A DNA stretch of 64,000 nucleotides from Aequorivita vitellina (GTDB lineage: Bacteria > Bacteroidota > Bacteroidia > Flavobacteriales > Flavobacteriaceae). Made by a program: the position numbers and the translations under genes. This document shows positions 9,303 to 18,594 of this stretch, piece by piece. Within the stretch, counting starts at the first letter, position 1, and the number at the start of each line of letters is the position of its first letter. The stretch is from contig NZ_JAIRBA010000004.1 in assembly GCF_022008365.1 (NCBI RefSeq), positions 111,935 through 175,934 on the forward strand, written 5' to 3'. The notes beneath the pieces were generated by a model. That model was given only the letters and a program-made list of their open reading frames with translations, had not been told where the DNA came from and did not search any database.

Positions 9303-9453
9303 ATTTCGATTATGATTTTGGTTAAAATGTCTCGGAAATATTTTAACGCACAAACCTTTTTAAAGCACTAATGGATATTCTTCCCCGTTACTTTACACAA
9401 CAACCAATTTAAACAACTTAGGCACAACCTATTTTCAAAAAAATAAACATTGT

Positions 9454-10998
9454 ATGCAAATGAAAATCAATAACTTGTTGCCAATCGTTGGCGCTATTTT
9501 TTTTATAATTATTGCGTTTTCTTCCTGCCAGAAAGAAACCTCTCTTATTGGTTCTGAATTATTAGGAACAGAAATTCCGAATGGAATTCTAGACGACTCA
9601 CAAACCGTTATATCATACAGCAGAAAAATGGGGCCCGTGCAGAGCAATAGATTACCTTCCTATCAATTTGGTGTTTACAACGACCCTGTTTACGGCAAAT
9701 CTACAGTAGATTTATTGAGCCAGCTTACACTGGAAAGTAACGATCCTAAATTTGGAGACAGTGCTGTTGTAGATAGTGTATTTGTTTATTTGCCCTATTA
9801 TAGTACCGAAACTACGGTGGACAGTGTTACCACTTACGAACTCGATTCAATATACGGGACCACACCAATAAACCTTTCAATATATCAATCAAAGTATTTT
9901 CTAAGAGAATACGATCCAGATTTTGGTTTTGAGGAATTTCAAAATTATTATTCAAATCAAGGCCCACTTTTTGAAGACTACAAAGGCGAAGAGCTTGCTA
10001 CAGTAACCGATTTTATTCCCACAAAAAACGGCTATCTTTTTAATGAAGGTGAAGAAAACGAAATTAAAATCCCACCCGGATTACGCGTAAAATTAGACTC
10101 CACTTTCTTCCAAACCAATATAATTGATATGGAAGGAACTCCCGAATTGCGCAACAGCAACAACTTTAAAAACTTTTTAAGAGGTCTATATTTTGATGTA
10201 AATTCAACTACAGATAATGGAAGTCTTTTTATTTTTGATGCTTCCAAAGCTTTTGTCACGATTTATTACAACTTTAAAAATGATGATGATGAGCGCGAAA
10301 ACGGCACTTTTAAATTAAATTTTAATGGAGGTATAAGTGTAAACACATTCACAAATCAACTTCCATCTCAAATAGAAACTGCAGTAGAAAATCCAAATAT
10401 TGAAACCGGAAACGAAAACCTATATTTGCGTGGTGGCGATGGTATAATTTCGGTTATAGAACTCTTCGGAAAAGATAATGACAACAATGGAGTGGCAGAT
10501 CAACTTGAAACACTTCGCGATAAAAAATGGCTCATTAACGAAGCGAATCTAATATTATATGTAAATCAAGATTTAATGGTTGGCGGCGCTACAGAACCCG
10601 AAAGAATTGTAATTTACGATTTAAAAAACAGCAATGTTTTGGCAGATTACAATCAAGACCCAACAGATGGTTTAGAACCTATTGATGCAATTACAAATCA
10701 TTACGGCAAGTTGCAGAGAGGAAGCGATGGCAATGGCGAATATTATAAGTTAAAAATCACGAAGCACATTAGCAATTTAATAAATAATGACAGTACAAAT
10801 GTGCCTTTAGGAATTGTGGTTTCACAAAACGTGCTTACCCGCACCACTCAAAAACTACTGAACCCAATGGAACCAAGTATTTCTGAAATTCCTTCAAGTA
10901 CAGTTGTTTCTCCAGAAGGAACCATTCTCCACGGAAATGCATCGCCAAACCAAGAAAAGCGATTAAAACTTCAAATTTATTATACCGAACCAAATTAA
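9454..10998 (+). CDS. DUF4270 lipoprotein
   Basis: This is a 514-residue exported lipoprotein with a hydrophobic leader ending in the lipobox-like FSSC at about residues 23-26. The body is DUF4270, a beta-rich family confined to Bacteroidota that is found at the cell surface and has no assigned reaction. A second ATG two codons in (9460) is an equally good start. The gene is 9 bp upstream of glmS, so the two are probably co-transcribed, suggesting a link to amino sugar or envelope metabolism. That link is inferred from position only. Confidence 0.85.
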   Translation: MQMKINNLLPIVGAIFFIIIAFSSCQKETSLIGSELLGTEIPNGILDDSQTVISYSRKMGPVQSNRLPSYQFGVYNDPVYGKSTVDLLSQLTLESNDPKFGDSAVVDSVFVYLPYYSTETTVDSVTTYELDSIYGTTPINLSIYQSKYFLREYDPDFGFEEFQNYYSNQGPLFEDYKGEELATVTDFIPTKNGYLFNEGEENEIKIPPGLRVKLDSTFFQTNIIDMEGTPELRNSNNFKNFLRGLYFDVNSTTDNGSLFIFDASKAFVTIYYNFKNDDDERENGTFKLNFNGGISVNTFTNQLPSQIETAVENPNIETGNENLYLRGGDGIISVIELFGKDNDNNGVADQLETLRDKKWLINEANLILYVNQDLMVGGATEPERIVIYDLKNSNVLADYNQDPTDGLEPIDAITNHYGKLQRGSDGNGEYYKLKITKHISNLINNDSTNVPLGIVVSQNVLTRTTQKLLNPMEPSISEIPSSTVVSPEGTILHGNASPNQEKRLKLQIYYTEPN

Positions 10999-11007
10999 AA
11001 GTAGAAT

Positions 11008-12855
11008 ATGTGTGGAATTGTAGGCTATATTGGCAAAAGAGAAGCATATCCAATAATTCTTAACGGATTAAAACGTTTAGAATACAGAGGCTATGACAGT
11101 GCTGGAATTGCACTTTTTGACGGCACAGACATTCAATTGTGCAAAACCAAAGGTAAAGTTGCAAGTCTAGAAGAGAAAGCAGAAAAAAACATTAACCGCA
11201 CTGGTAATTTGGGCATAGGGCATACCCGATGGGCAACCCACGGAATTCCAAACGATGTAAACAGCCACCCACATTATTCTAACAGCGGCGACTTAGTTAT
11301 AATACACAACGGTATAATTGAAAATTACGGCTCAATTAAAAAAGAGTTGCTGAACAGAGGCTACACTTTTAAGTCTGATACAGACACCGAAGTTTTAGTA
11401 AACCTTATTGAAGATATTCAAATTAAAGAAGACGTAAAACTTGGAAAAGCTGTGCAAATTGCTTTAAACCAAGTGGTAGGAGCTTACGCAATAGCACTTT
11501 TCGACAAAAAGAAACCTAACGAAATCGTAGTTGCAAAACTGGGCAGTCCATTAGCAATTGGTATTGGCGATGACGAGTTTTTTGTTGCCAGCGATGCTTC
11601 ACCATTCATAGAATTCACAAACAATGCTATCTATTTAGAAGATGATGAAATGGCAATTATACGTCTAGGGCGCGATGTTAAAGTACGCAAAATAAAAGAC
11701 GATATTGTTGTAGCTCCTTATATTCAAGAACTTCAACTTAATTTGGAGCAAATTGAAAAAGGCGGCTACGATCATTTTATGCTTAAAGAAATATTCGAGC
11801 AGCCTTCAGTTATTAAAGACACCTACCGAGGCAGATTACTCGCAGACCAAGGCATAGTGAGACTGGGCGGACTCGAAAATTATATAGAAAAATTTACAAA
11901 CGCAGACCGCATTATAATTGTTGCTTGCGGAACCTCGTGGCACGCAGGCTTAGTTGCCGAATATATTTTTGAAGATTTAGTACGCATTCCAGTTGAGGTA
12001 GAATACGCTTCCGAATTCCGTTATCGCAATCCAATAATTTCAGAAAAAGATGTTGTAATTGCCATCTCTCAAAGTGGTGAAACAGCAGACACACTGGCCG
12101 CAATAAAACTTGCAAAGTCAAAAGGTGCTTTCGTTTACGGGGTTTGTAATGTAGTCGGCTCTACAATTTCCAGAGAAACGCACACTGGAACGTATACGCA
12201 TGCGGGACCAGAAATTGGGGTTGCTTCTACAAAAGCATTTACCACACAAATAACGGTTTTAACAATGATGGCTTTGCGTTTGGCAAAAGCCAAAGGCACT
12301 ATTAGCCAAAGCGATTTTATGCTTTACTTACGGGCATTGGAACTAATTCCTAATCAAGTTGAAGAGGCATTAAAAACGGACGATAAAATTACAGAAATCT
12401 CAGCCGTATTTAAAGATGCAAGAAACTTCCTTTACTTGGGAAGAGGTTACAACTTTCCAGTAGCTTTGGAAGGCGCTTTAAAACTAAAAGAAATTTCATA
12501 CATTCACGCAGAAGGCTATCCAGCTGCCGAAATGAAGCACGGACCAATTGCTTTGATAGACGAACAGATGCCCGTTGTGGTTATTGCAATAAAAAGCGAC
12601 CATTACGATAAAGTTGTAAGCAACATTCAAGAAATAAAAGCTAGAAAAGGAAAAATTATTGCCGTGGTTTCAAAAGGAGATACGGTGGTAAAAGAAATGG
12701 CAGATTACGTTATGGAAGTTCCACATACTACGGAAGCTCTAACGCCACTGTTAACTACCATTCCACTGCAATTGCTTTCTTACCATATTGCGGTAATGTT
12801 GGGCAGAAACGTAGATCAACCAAGAAATTTGGCGAAATCTGTTACTGTTGAATAG
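11008..12855 (+). CDS. glmS: Glutamine-fructose-6-phosphate aminotransferase (isomerizing)
   Basis: GlmS makes glucosamine-6-phosphate from fructose-6-phosphate and glutamine, the first step to UDP-GlcNAc for peptidoglycan and lipopolysaccharide. The length of 615 residues is standard. Cys2 after the initiator Met (MCGIVGYIG) is the Ntn-type glutaminase nucleophile. The RWATHG and HNGIIENY motifs follow. Two SIS sugar-isomerase domains occupy about 285-600, and the C-terminus ends in NLAKSVTVE as in the family. Follows the DUF4270 lipoprotein gene by 9 bp and ends at a clear hairpin terminator. Confidence 0.97.
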   Translation: MCGIVGYIGKREAYPIILNGLKRLEYRGYDSAGIALFDGTDIQLCKTKGKVASLEEKAEKNINRTGNLGIGHTRWATHGIPNDVNSHPHYSNSGDLVIIHNGIIENYGSIKKELLNRGYTFKSDTDTEVLVNLIEDIQIKEDVKLGKAVQIALNQVVGAYAIALFDKKKPNEIVVAKLGSPLAIGIGDDEFFVASDASPFIEFTNNAIYLEDDEMAIIRLGRDVKVRKIKDDIVVAPYIQELQLNLEQIEKGGYDHFMLKEIFEQPSVIKDTYRGRLLADQGIVRLGGLENYIEKFTNADRIIIVACGTSWHAGLVAEYIFEDLVRIPVEVEYASEFRYRNPIISEKDVVIAISQSGETADTLAAIKLAKSKGAFVYGVCNVVGSTISRETHTGTYTHAGPEIGVASTKAFTTQITVLTMMALRLAKAKGTISQSDFMLYLRALELIPNQVEEALKTDDKITEISAVFKDARNFLYLGRGYNFPVALEGALKLKEISYIHAEGYPAAEMKHGPIALIDEQMPVVVIAIKSDHYDKVVSNIQEIKARKGKIIAVVSKGDTVVKEMADYVMEVPHTTEALTPLLTTIPLQLLSYHIAVMLGRNVDQPRNLAKSVTVE

Positions 12856-12893
12856 ATACTTTTAAAGAAGAAAAATACAGTTTTAGAAATTAT

Positions 12894-12931
12894 AAAACGG
12901 TTTAAGCTACCATGTAGATTAAACCGTTTTT
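12894..12931 (+). terminator. Rho-independent terminator after glmS
   Basis: AAAACGGTTTAA at 12894-12905 pairs with TTAAACCGTTTT at 12919-12930 around a 13-nt loop, with the T-run forming the distal end. It lies 38 bp after the glmS stop. Confidence 0.8.
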
Positions 12932-13103
12932 GTTATTTGCTCATTTTGCTTCTGTTTTAAAATATTTCGCGCAAACTATCGAATTAACTACCGATAGACG
13001 TTTATTAATTAAAAGGATTAAGCCCTATTTTTACTATACTTAACCCGAATTAAAATCTTGATATCACGCTTTACAATGAACCCCAAATTTTTTAAACATT
13101 CCA
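12932..13103. other. Intergenic spacer between glmS and atpD
   Basis: The glmS-atpD gap is 341 bp. Apart from the terminator at its left and the atpD promoter at its right, I see no open reading frame, tRNA-like fold or repeat in this A+T-rich stretch. Confidence 0.5.
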
Positions 13104-13135
13104 TTGCAATTATCATCCAGAAAAAACTATCTTTG
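13104..13135 (+). promoter_or_regulatory. atpD-atpC promoter
   Basis: A TTG at 13104-13106 and TATCTTTG at 13128-13135 match the Bacteroidota -33 TTG / -7 TAnnTTTG pattern with a 21-nt spacer. The leader to the atpD ATG is about 55 nt. Confidence 0.65.
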
Positions 13136-13181
13136 CACCGTTCAAAATAGGGGTGGTTTTTTCGCCCTTAGATAACTATAA

Positions 13182-14702
<1,521 letters not shown>

Positions 14703-14707
14703 AACAA

Positions 14708-14770
14708 GTTCAGAGTTATGAGTTATGAGTGCAGCGTTGCTCATAGCTCATAATTCATAATTCATAATTA
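14708..14770 (+). repeat. Foldback array of nine 7-bp units between atpD and atpC
   Basis: The spacer is almost entirely built of heptads in one phase. The left units are of the type GTTCAGA then GTTATGA (twice). The centre is GTGCAGC followed by GTTGCTC. The right units are ATAGCTC, then ATAATTC (twice), then ATAATTA. The right half is the approximate reverse complement of the left half, so the array can fold into one long imperfect hairpin. There is no T-tract, and the array lies inside an operon, so it is not a normal terminator. The GTTATGA and GTTCAGA units recur, inverted, at 54821-54841. Confidence 0.85.
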
Positions 14771-14776
14771 AAAAGA

Positions 14777-15052
14777 ATGTACTTAGAAATAGTAAACCCC
14801 GAAGCATCTCTAGTATCTGGTGAAGTAGAAAGCGTGACGGTTCCAGGCGTAGATGGAGAATTTCAAATGTTAAATAACCACGCTCCTATCGTTTCCGTTT
14901 TACAGGAAGGTAAAGTGAAATTTAAAGGAAACCCAACTATTGCTGAGGGTTTTCAGAATAAATTCAGCCAAGAAGATGGCAAATGGGTTCTTCATATTTC
15001 TGGAGGAACTGTTGAATGCAACAACAACCGTGTAATGGTTTTAGCAGATTAA
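14777..15052 (+). CDS. atpC: F1F0 ATP synthase subunit epsilon
   Basis: The epsilon subunit of the F1 rotor stalk has 91 residues. It has only the N-terminal beta-sandwich domain (EIVNPEASLVSGEVESVTVPG through the end). The C-terminal helical hairpin that inhibits ATP hydrolysis in many bacteria is absent, which I recall as usual for Bacteroidota. It follows atpD by 74 bp, across the heptad array, and ends before a bidirectional terminator. Confidence 0.95.
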   Translation: MYLEIVNPEASLVSGEVESVTVPGVDGEFQMLNNHAPIVSVLQEGKVKFKGNPTIAEGFQNKFSQEDGKWVLHISGGTVECNNNRVMVLAD

Positions 15053-15078
15053 GCTGAAGCAAATTTCAAAAAAATATA

Positions 15079-15116
15079 AAATCCCAAATTCCATTGTAAT
15101 GGAGTTTGGGATTTTT
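15079..15116. terminator. Bidirectional terminator between atpC and mgtC-like gene
   Basis: AAATCCCAAA pairs with TTTGGGATTT, continuing inward through TCCATT and AATGGA. A-tract and T-tract flank the stem, so it can serve both converging genes. Confidence 0.85.
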
Positions 15117-15555
15117 ATTTGGCAGTATTGTCATCATTCTTCTTTTTAATCTTAGAATCCAGTATGCCAAAAATAAAATTAACCACGACCACAATTACGG
15201 TAATAAGTACAAGTTCTAAATAAAGCCCAAAGGCCGCCAGACAACCAACAGCAGCGCTACACCAAATAGTTGCAGCCGTTGTGAGACCTTCAATAGTTTC
15301 TCCATTTCTTTTTAGAATTGTGCCAGCGCCCAAGAAACCTATTCCAATCACAACTTGGCTTAATACCCGCGTAATATCTGTGTAATCGCGATGGGCGTAT
15401 TTTAAGGATATTAGCACATAAATGGCAGCTCCTAAAGCCACCAACATATTGGTTTTTAAACCCGCATGTTTCTTTTTATATTCCCGTTCAATTCCTATAA
15501 AAAATCCTGCTGTCAAGGCACAGAAAACTCGTATTGCAAAATCTGTAAATTCCAT
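15115..15555 (-). CDS. MgtC/SapB family membrane protein
   Basis: This is an inner-membrane protein of 146 residues with four to five hydrophobic helices. It has the family landmarks of the MgtC N-domain: the start FAIRVFCALTAGFFIGIERE, the K-x-AGLKTNMLVALGAA segment, GIGFLGAGTILK and GLTTAATIWCSAAVG. MgtC-type proteins modulate magnesium adaptation and, in some species, ATP synthase. The position next to atpDC is interesting but the genes converge. The C-terminal cytoplasmic domain of Salmonella MgtC is absent. Function here is unproven. Confidence 0.88.
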   Translation of the reverse strand: MEFTDFAIRVFCALTAGFFIGIEREYKKKHAGLKTNMLVALGAAIYVLISLKYAHRDYTDITRVLSQVVIGIGFLGAGTILKRNGETIEGLTTAATIWCSAAVGCLAAFGLYLELVLITVIVVVVNFIFGILDSKIKKKNDDNTAK

Positions 15556-15692
15556 AATGTGGCAGTTTTTAGTTAGTTAAATAAAAATACTTCTAAAAGT
15601 AATACTTTCAGAAATCAAAATACTTAAAGTTATATTAATACCCCTTTCTCCAATTAAAAGAGATTCGTAGCTTTGTTTCAACCCAAAAGATT

Positions 15693-16547
15693 ATGCAGTT
15701 ACAGAAGATAAACAAGGTAAAAACTATTACCAAAGAAGATTTTCTAAAAAATTATTTTAAGCCCCAAAAGCCAGTTGTTATCGAGAGGTTTGTTGAGGAC
15801 TGGCCCGCTGTTAGCAAATGGGACTTAGATTATATGGCGGAGGTTGCAGGAGATAAAACGGTGCCGCTTTACGACAACCGCCCCGTAAGCCATAAAGATG
15901 GTTTTAACGAGCCGCACGCCGAAATGAAAATGAAGGAATATGTTGAGCTGCTTAAAAAGGAACCCACCAAATACCGCATTTTTCTGTGGAATATTTTAAA
16001 GGAAGTGCCACAACTTCAAAAAGATTTCTCCTACCCTGATTTTGGACTGAAACTGATGAAAGGCTTACCAATGCTGTTTTTCGGCGGAAAAGATTCGTAC
16101 ACATTTATGCATTATGACATTGATTTGGCGAATATTTTTCACTTTCACTTTCAAGGAAAAAAAGAAGTGATTCTCTTTGACCAAAAACAGAATGATTATC
16201 TGTATAAAATTCCGCATTCCTTAATAACCCGAGAAGATATAGATTTTCATAACCCCGATTACGACAAATGGCCTGCACTAAAAAAAGCAAAAGGTTTCAC
16301 CGCTAATTTAGAACACGGGAATGTTTTGTATATGCCCGAAGGCTATTGGCACTATATGCGCTACATTACGCCTGGTTTTTCTATGAGTTTACGCGCAATT
16401 GCCAGAAACCCTAAAAACCTAGCAAAAGCTGTTTATAACATTGCTATTATGCGGTATTTAGACCAGTTTATGCGAAAAATAAAAGGGCAAAAGTGGATTG
16501 ATTGGAAAAACGAACAAGCCATCGTTCGCACTAATAAATCGTTGTAA
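15693..16547 (+). CDS. Cupin-like (JmjC/Cupin_8) oxygenase
   Basis: This is a cytoplasmic 284-residue protein of the Cupin_8/JmjC-like 2-oxoglutarate and Fe(II) oxygenase group. The Fe ligands HxD appear in FMHYDID and the distal His in EGYWHYM. A W-containing N-terminus (VVIERFVEDWPA) is also typical. These enzymes hydroxylate proteins or small molecules; the substrate here is unknown. It appears as a single gene with a second small gene 40 bp downstream. Confidence 0.85.
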   Translation: MQLQKINKVKTITKEDFLKNYFKPQKPVVIERFVEDWPAVSKWDLDYMAEVAGDKTVPLYDNRPVSHKDGFNEPHAEMKMKEYVELLKKEPTKYRIFLWNILKEVPQLQKDFSYPDFGLKLMKGLPMLFFGGKDSYTFMHYDIDLANIFHFHFQGKKEVILFDQKQNDYLYKIPHSLITREDIDFHNPDYDKWPALKKAKGFTANLEHGNVLYMPEGYWHYMRYITPGFSMSLRAIARNPKNLAKAVYNIAIMRYLDQFMRKIKGQKWIDWKNEQAIVRTNKSL

Positions 16548-16587
16548 TTTCGTAATAAGTAGTATCTTTCTTTAAAATACCTTTATT

Positions 16588-17103
16588 ATGAAATATTTCG
16601 TTGTAATAATTACCCTGCTGTGTTGTCACACTATTTTTTCGCAAGCTTATTCGGGAAAAGGCGATGTAAAATTTCAAATTGGTGCAAATCTTCAAGACAA
16701 TGGCACCGGAATTACTGGGAGTTTAGACTTTGGCGTAGGTGAAAATATTTCACTCGGTATCGCTTCCGCATATCTTTTAGGAATTGATAAAGTAAGAAAT
16801 ACAGAAGGCAAAGATGTTCCTTTCGCTGAATTTAAAGATCGCTTTGACTTGAGAGTCCGCTTTAATGCAAACCTCGGAAATGTTTTAAATGTGAATGAAA
16901 ATTTTGATGTGTACCCCGGTCTTTACGCAAGTTTAAAAAACTTTGGCGGCCATTTGGGAGCGCGCTATTTCTTTACAAGTGGTTTTGGGGTTTTTACCGA
17001 AATGAGCATCCCAATTTCAAAATACAACACAAATACGTTAACTCCTGCCGAAAAATTGCACAATCAGGTTTCATTAAATATTGGCGCTTCGTTCAATATT
17101 TAA
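16588..17103 (+). CDS. DUF6646-type exported beta-rich protein
   Basis: This is a 171-residue protein with a signal peptide (1-18, ending IFSQA) and a repeated GKGDVKFQIGANLQ, GLYASLKNFGG, LNIGASFNI pattern of alternating hydrophobic residues. It probably forms a small outer-membrane beta barrel. I recognise the KGDxKFQxGAN start from a Flavobacteriaceae family (DUF6646, from memory). No enzymatic motif is seen and the function is unknown. It may share a transcript with the upstream cupin gene. Confidence 0.7.
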   Translation: MKYFVVIITLLCCHTIFSQAYSGKGDVKFQIGANLQDNGTGITGSLDFGVGENISLGIASAYLLGIDKVRNTEGKDVPFAEFKDRFDLRVRFNANLGNVLNVNENFDVYPGLYASLKNFGGHLGARYFFTSGFGVFTEMSIPISKYNTNTLTPAEKLHNQVSLNIGASFNI

Positions 17104-17210
17104 TGAGTAATGTGCGATTAAAAACAGATTATGACTGTATGAAACATTGGGTTTATCATCATTTCTCGATTACATATATTTAACCGCTGCTACAGACCGC
17201 GCCACTGTAG

Positions 17211-17402
17211 CTATCGGTCGAAAAAAATACTTTCAATAGGTAATTTAAATAACCTAGAAATTTTAAATGCCAGCGGCAAACTAGGGTCAAATTTTCCTTT
17301 TTCAATTGCATTTATAGTCTGGCGTGACACCTGTACTTTTATAGCAAGTTCGGCTTGGGTCATATTATGTTCTGCGCGAAGTACTTTTATTTTGTTCTTC
17401 AT
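17211..17402 (-). CDS. Small Xre-family transcriptional regulator
   Basis: This is a 63-residue, single-domain HTH_3 DNA-binding protein. The helix-turn-helix is MTQAELAIKVQVSRQTINAIEKGK. Members of this small YozG/PadR-neighbour type are usually encoded beside a small membrane protein and act as autorepressors. Its ATG overlaps the stop of that partner gene (ATGA, 17399-17402), so translation is coupled. A palindrome overlapping the start region of the shared promoter is a plausible operator. Confidence 0.88.
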   Translation of the reverse strand: MKNKIKVLRAEHNMTQAELAIKVQVSRQTINAIEKGKFDPSLPLAFKISRLFKLPIESIFFDR

Positions 17403-17812
17403 TTGTATCTATTTGTACCAACAAAAATTGCTATTATATACGTTAAGCCAATAAGCATCACTAAATGGGATATATCAGCATGAAAAGCAATAACATTTGC
17501 TTGATCTAACAAAGAATAACTCAAACCTCCAACTATACCAACGCCCAAAGCAACGGCCATAGCATCCATACTTACTTTTCTCTGCATTTCATCTAAGTTA
17601 TTATTGTATTTTCTATTCATCAAAATCATTCCCACTCCTATTGCGGTGTTTATTGCTATAAATAAAATGGTTAATACAGTATTGTCTTTCCAAAAATATA
17701 TGTGACCAAAGGAAGCAACAGCCATGGATACTACCCAAGCTGCGGCCCAGTAACCTAAATGTCTTGTATTTTTTTTTGTGGAAGTTCTCCACTCGCTTTG
17801 TTCTGTTTTCAT
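17399..17812 (-). CDS. Four-helix membrane protein paired with Xre regulator
   Basis: This is a 137-residue inner-membrane protein with four predicted hydrophobic helices at about 22-38, 48-64, 85-103 and 114-132. A cytoplasmic loop carries RKYNNNLDEMQRKVSMDA, a motif I know from proteins paired with small Xre regulators. No catalytic motif is present. The pair may sense a membrane condition or simply form a small regulated module; the function is unknown. First gene of the two-gene operon. Confidence 0.75.
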   Translation of the reverse strand: MKTEQSEWRTSTKKNTRHLGYWAAAWVVSMAVASFGHIYFWKDNTVLTILFIAINTAIGVGMILMNRKYNNNLDEMQRKVSMDAMAVALGVGIVGGLSYSLLDQANVIAFHADISHLVMLIGLTYIIAIFVGTNRYK

Positions 17813-17834
17813 AAGTAAAGTGAATTTGATTTTA

Positions 17835-17860
17835 TGTAAAGTTTTATTTACACAAATATA
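17835..17860 (-). promoter_or_regulatory. Promoter and palindromic operator of membrane protein-Xre pair
   Basis: On the minus strand a TATATTTG -7 element (17860-17853) is directly followed by the inverted repeat TGTAAA-N6-TTTACA (17852-17835). That places the palindrome over the expected transcription start, 22 bp before the start codon, which is a classic repressor position. Autoregulation by the Xre protein is inferred. Confidence 0.55.
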
Positions 17861-17905
17861 AAAGAAATTCTTTTAATATGTCAAGTTTAGCTTACATTCT
17901 TTTTA

Positions 17906-18382
17906 TTACTTTGAAAGTTCATTCACTTTTGCATAGACTAGCTCACTTTCCCATCCCCGATAAAAAAGATAGTCTGCCAGTTTTTTGCGTTTTCTCTGAA
18001 GATTTTCTTCTGAAGCCAATTGCTGCAATCGCTTTTCTGCCAAGACTTCAAAAGTTTTGTAGTATTCTGAATCTGGAATTTCCTTTAAAGCAATTTTAAT
18101 ATTAAATTTTGAAATTTCGCGACGTTTCAGCTCATTTATAATCCTGTTTCTTCCCCACTTTTTGGTTCTAAATTTTCCGCGGGCAAAAGCTTGTGCAAAG
18201 CGGGTTTCGTTTAAAAAATTGTGTCGTAGTAAATGATCAATTATTTCATCTATCGCCAAAGGAATCATCCGCATTTCATAGAGTTTTTGCTGAACTTCCT
18301 TATGGCAGCGTTCTTGGTAAACACAGTAGCGCTCCAACCGTCTTTTGGCTTCTTCAACTGTATATGTTTTGGGAGTATTCAA
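17906..18382 (-). CDS. recX: Regulatory protein RecX
   Basis: RecX restrains RecA filaments. The protein has 158 residues with the three tandem three-helix repeats of the family; RRLERYCVYQERCHKEVQQKL starts the first, and FNLNETRFAQAFARGKF-type (here FLNETRFAQAFARGKF) and KWGRNRIINELKRR mark the second. It is a single minus-strand gene upstream of the Xre pair. recA is not in this window. There is no clear TAnnTTTG promoter, although the upstream region is A+T-rich. Confidence 0.92.
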   Translation of the reverse strand: MNTPKTYTVEEAKRRLERYCVYQERCHKEVQQKLYEMRMIPLAIDEIIDHLLRHNFLNETRFAQAFARGKFRTKKWGRNRIINELKRREISKFNIKIALKEIPDSEYYKTFEVLAEKRLQQLASEENLQRKRKKLADYLFYRGWESELVYAKVNELSK

Positions 18383-18556
18383 TTATTTATAAATTGATTC
18401 ATTTTCACTTTATGTTTACTTTTATATAGACAATTTAATGAAAATATAAACGTAAGAGGACGCAATGTTTCCCACAAAGTTCACAAAGAAATTTTTATAA
18501 CCATTACAATCGTTATAAAAAATTAACCACTATTGACAGTAAGAAGAGTGCATAAA

Positions 18557-18593
18557 AAAACCTCTTTTGAAGTAGCCTTCAAAAGAGGTTTTG
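18557..18593 (-). terminator. Terminator of rng
   Basis: A near-perfect 16-bp stem, AACCTCTTTTGAAG pairing with CTTCAAAAGAGGTT, with a TAGC loop and A/T flanks. It lies immediately beyond the rng stop on the minus strand. Confidence 0.88.
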
Positions 18594-18594
18594 G

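Noticed and set aside
9303..9453. Small gene or RNA before DUF4270
   Set aside because: Short A+T-rich spacer without a frame, hairpin or conserved fold that I can support.
14708..14770. Rho-independent terminator between atpD and atpC
   Set aside because: No T-tract, stem is interrupted and A+T-rich, and termination would separate two subunits of one complex.
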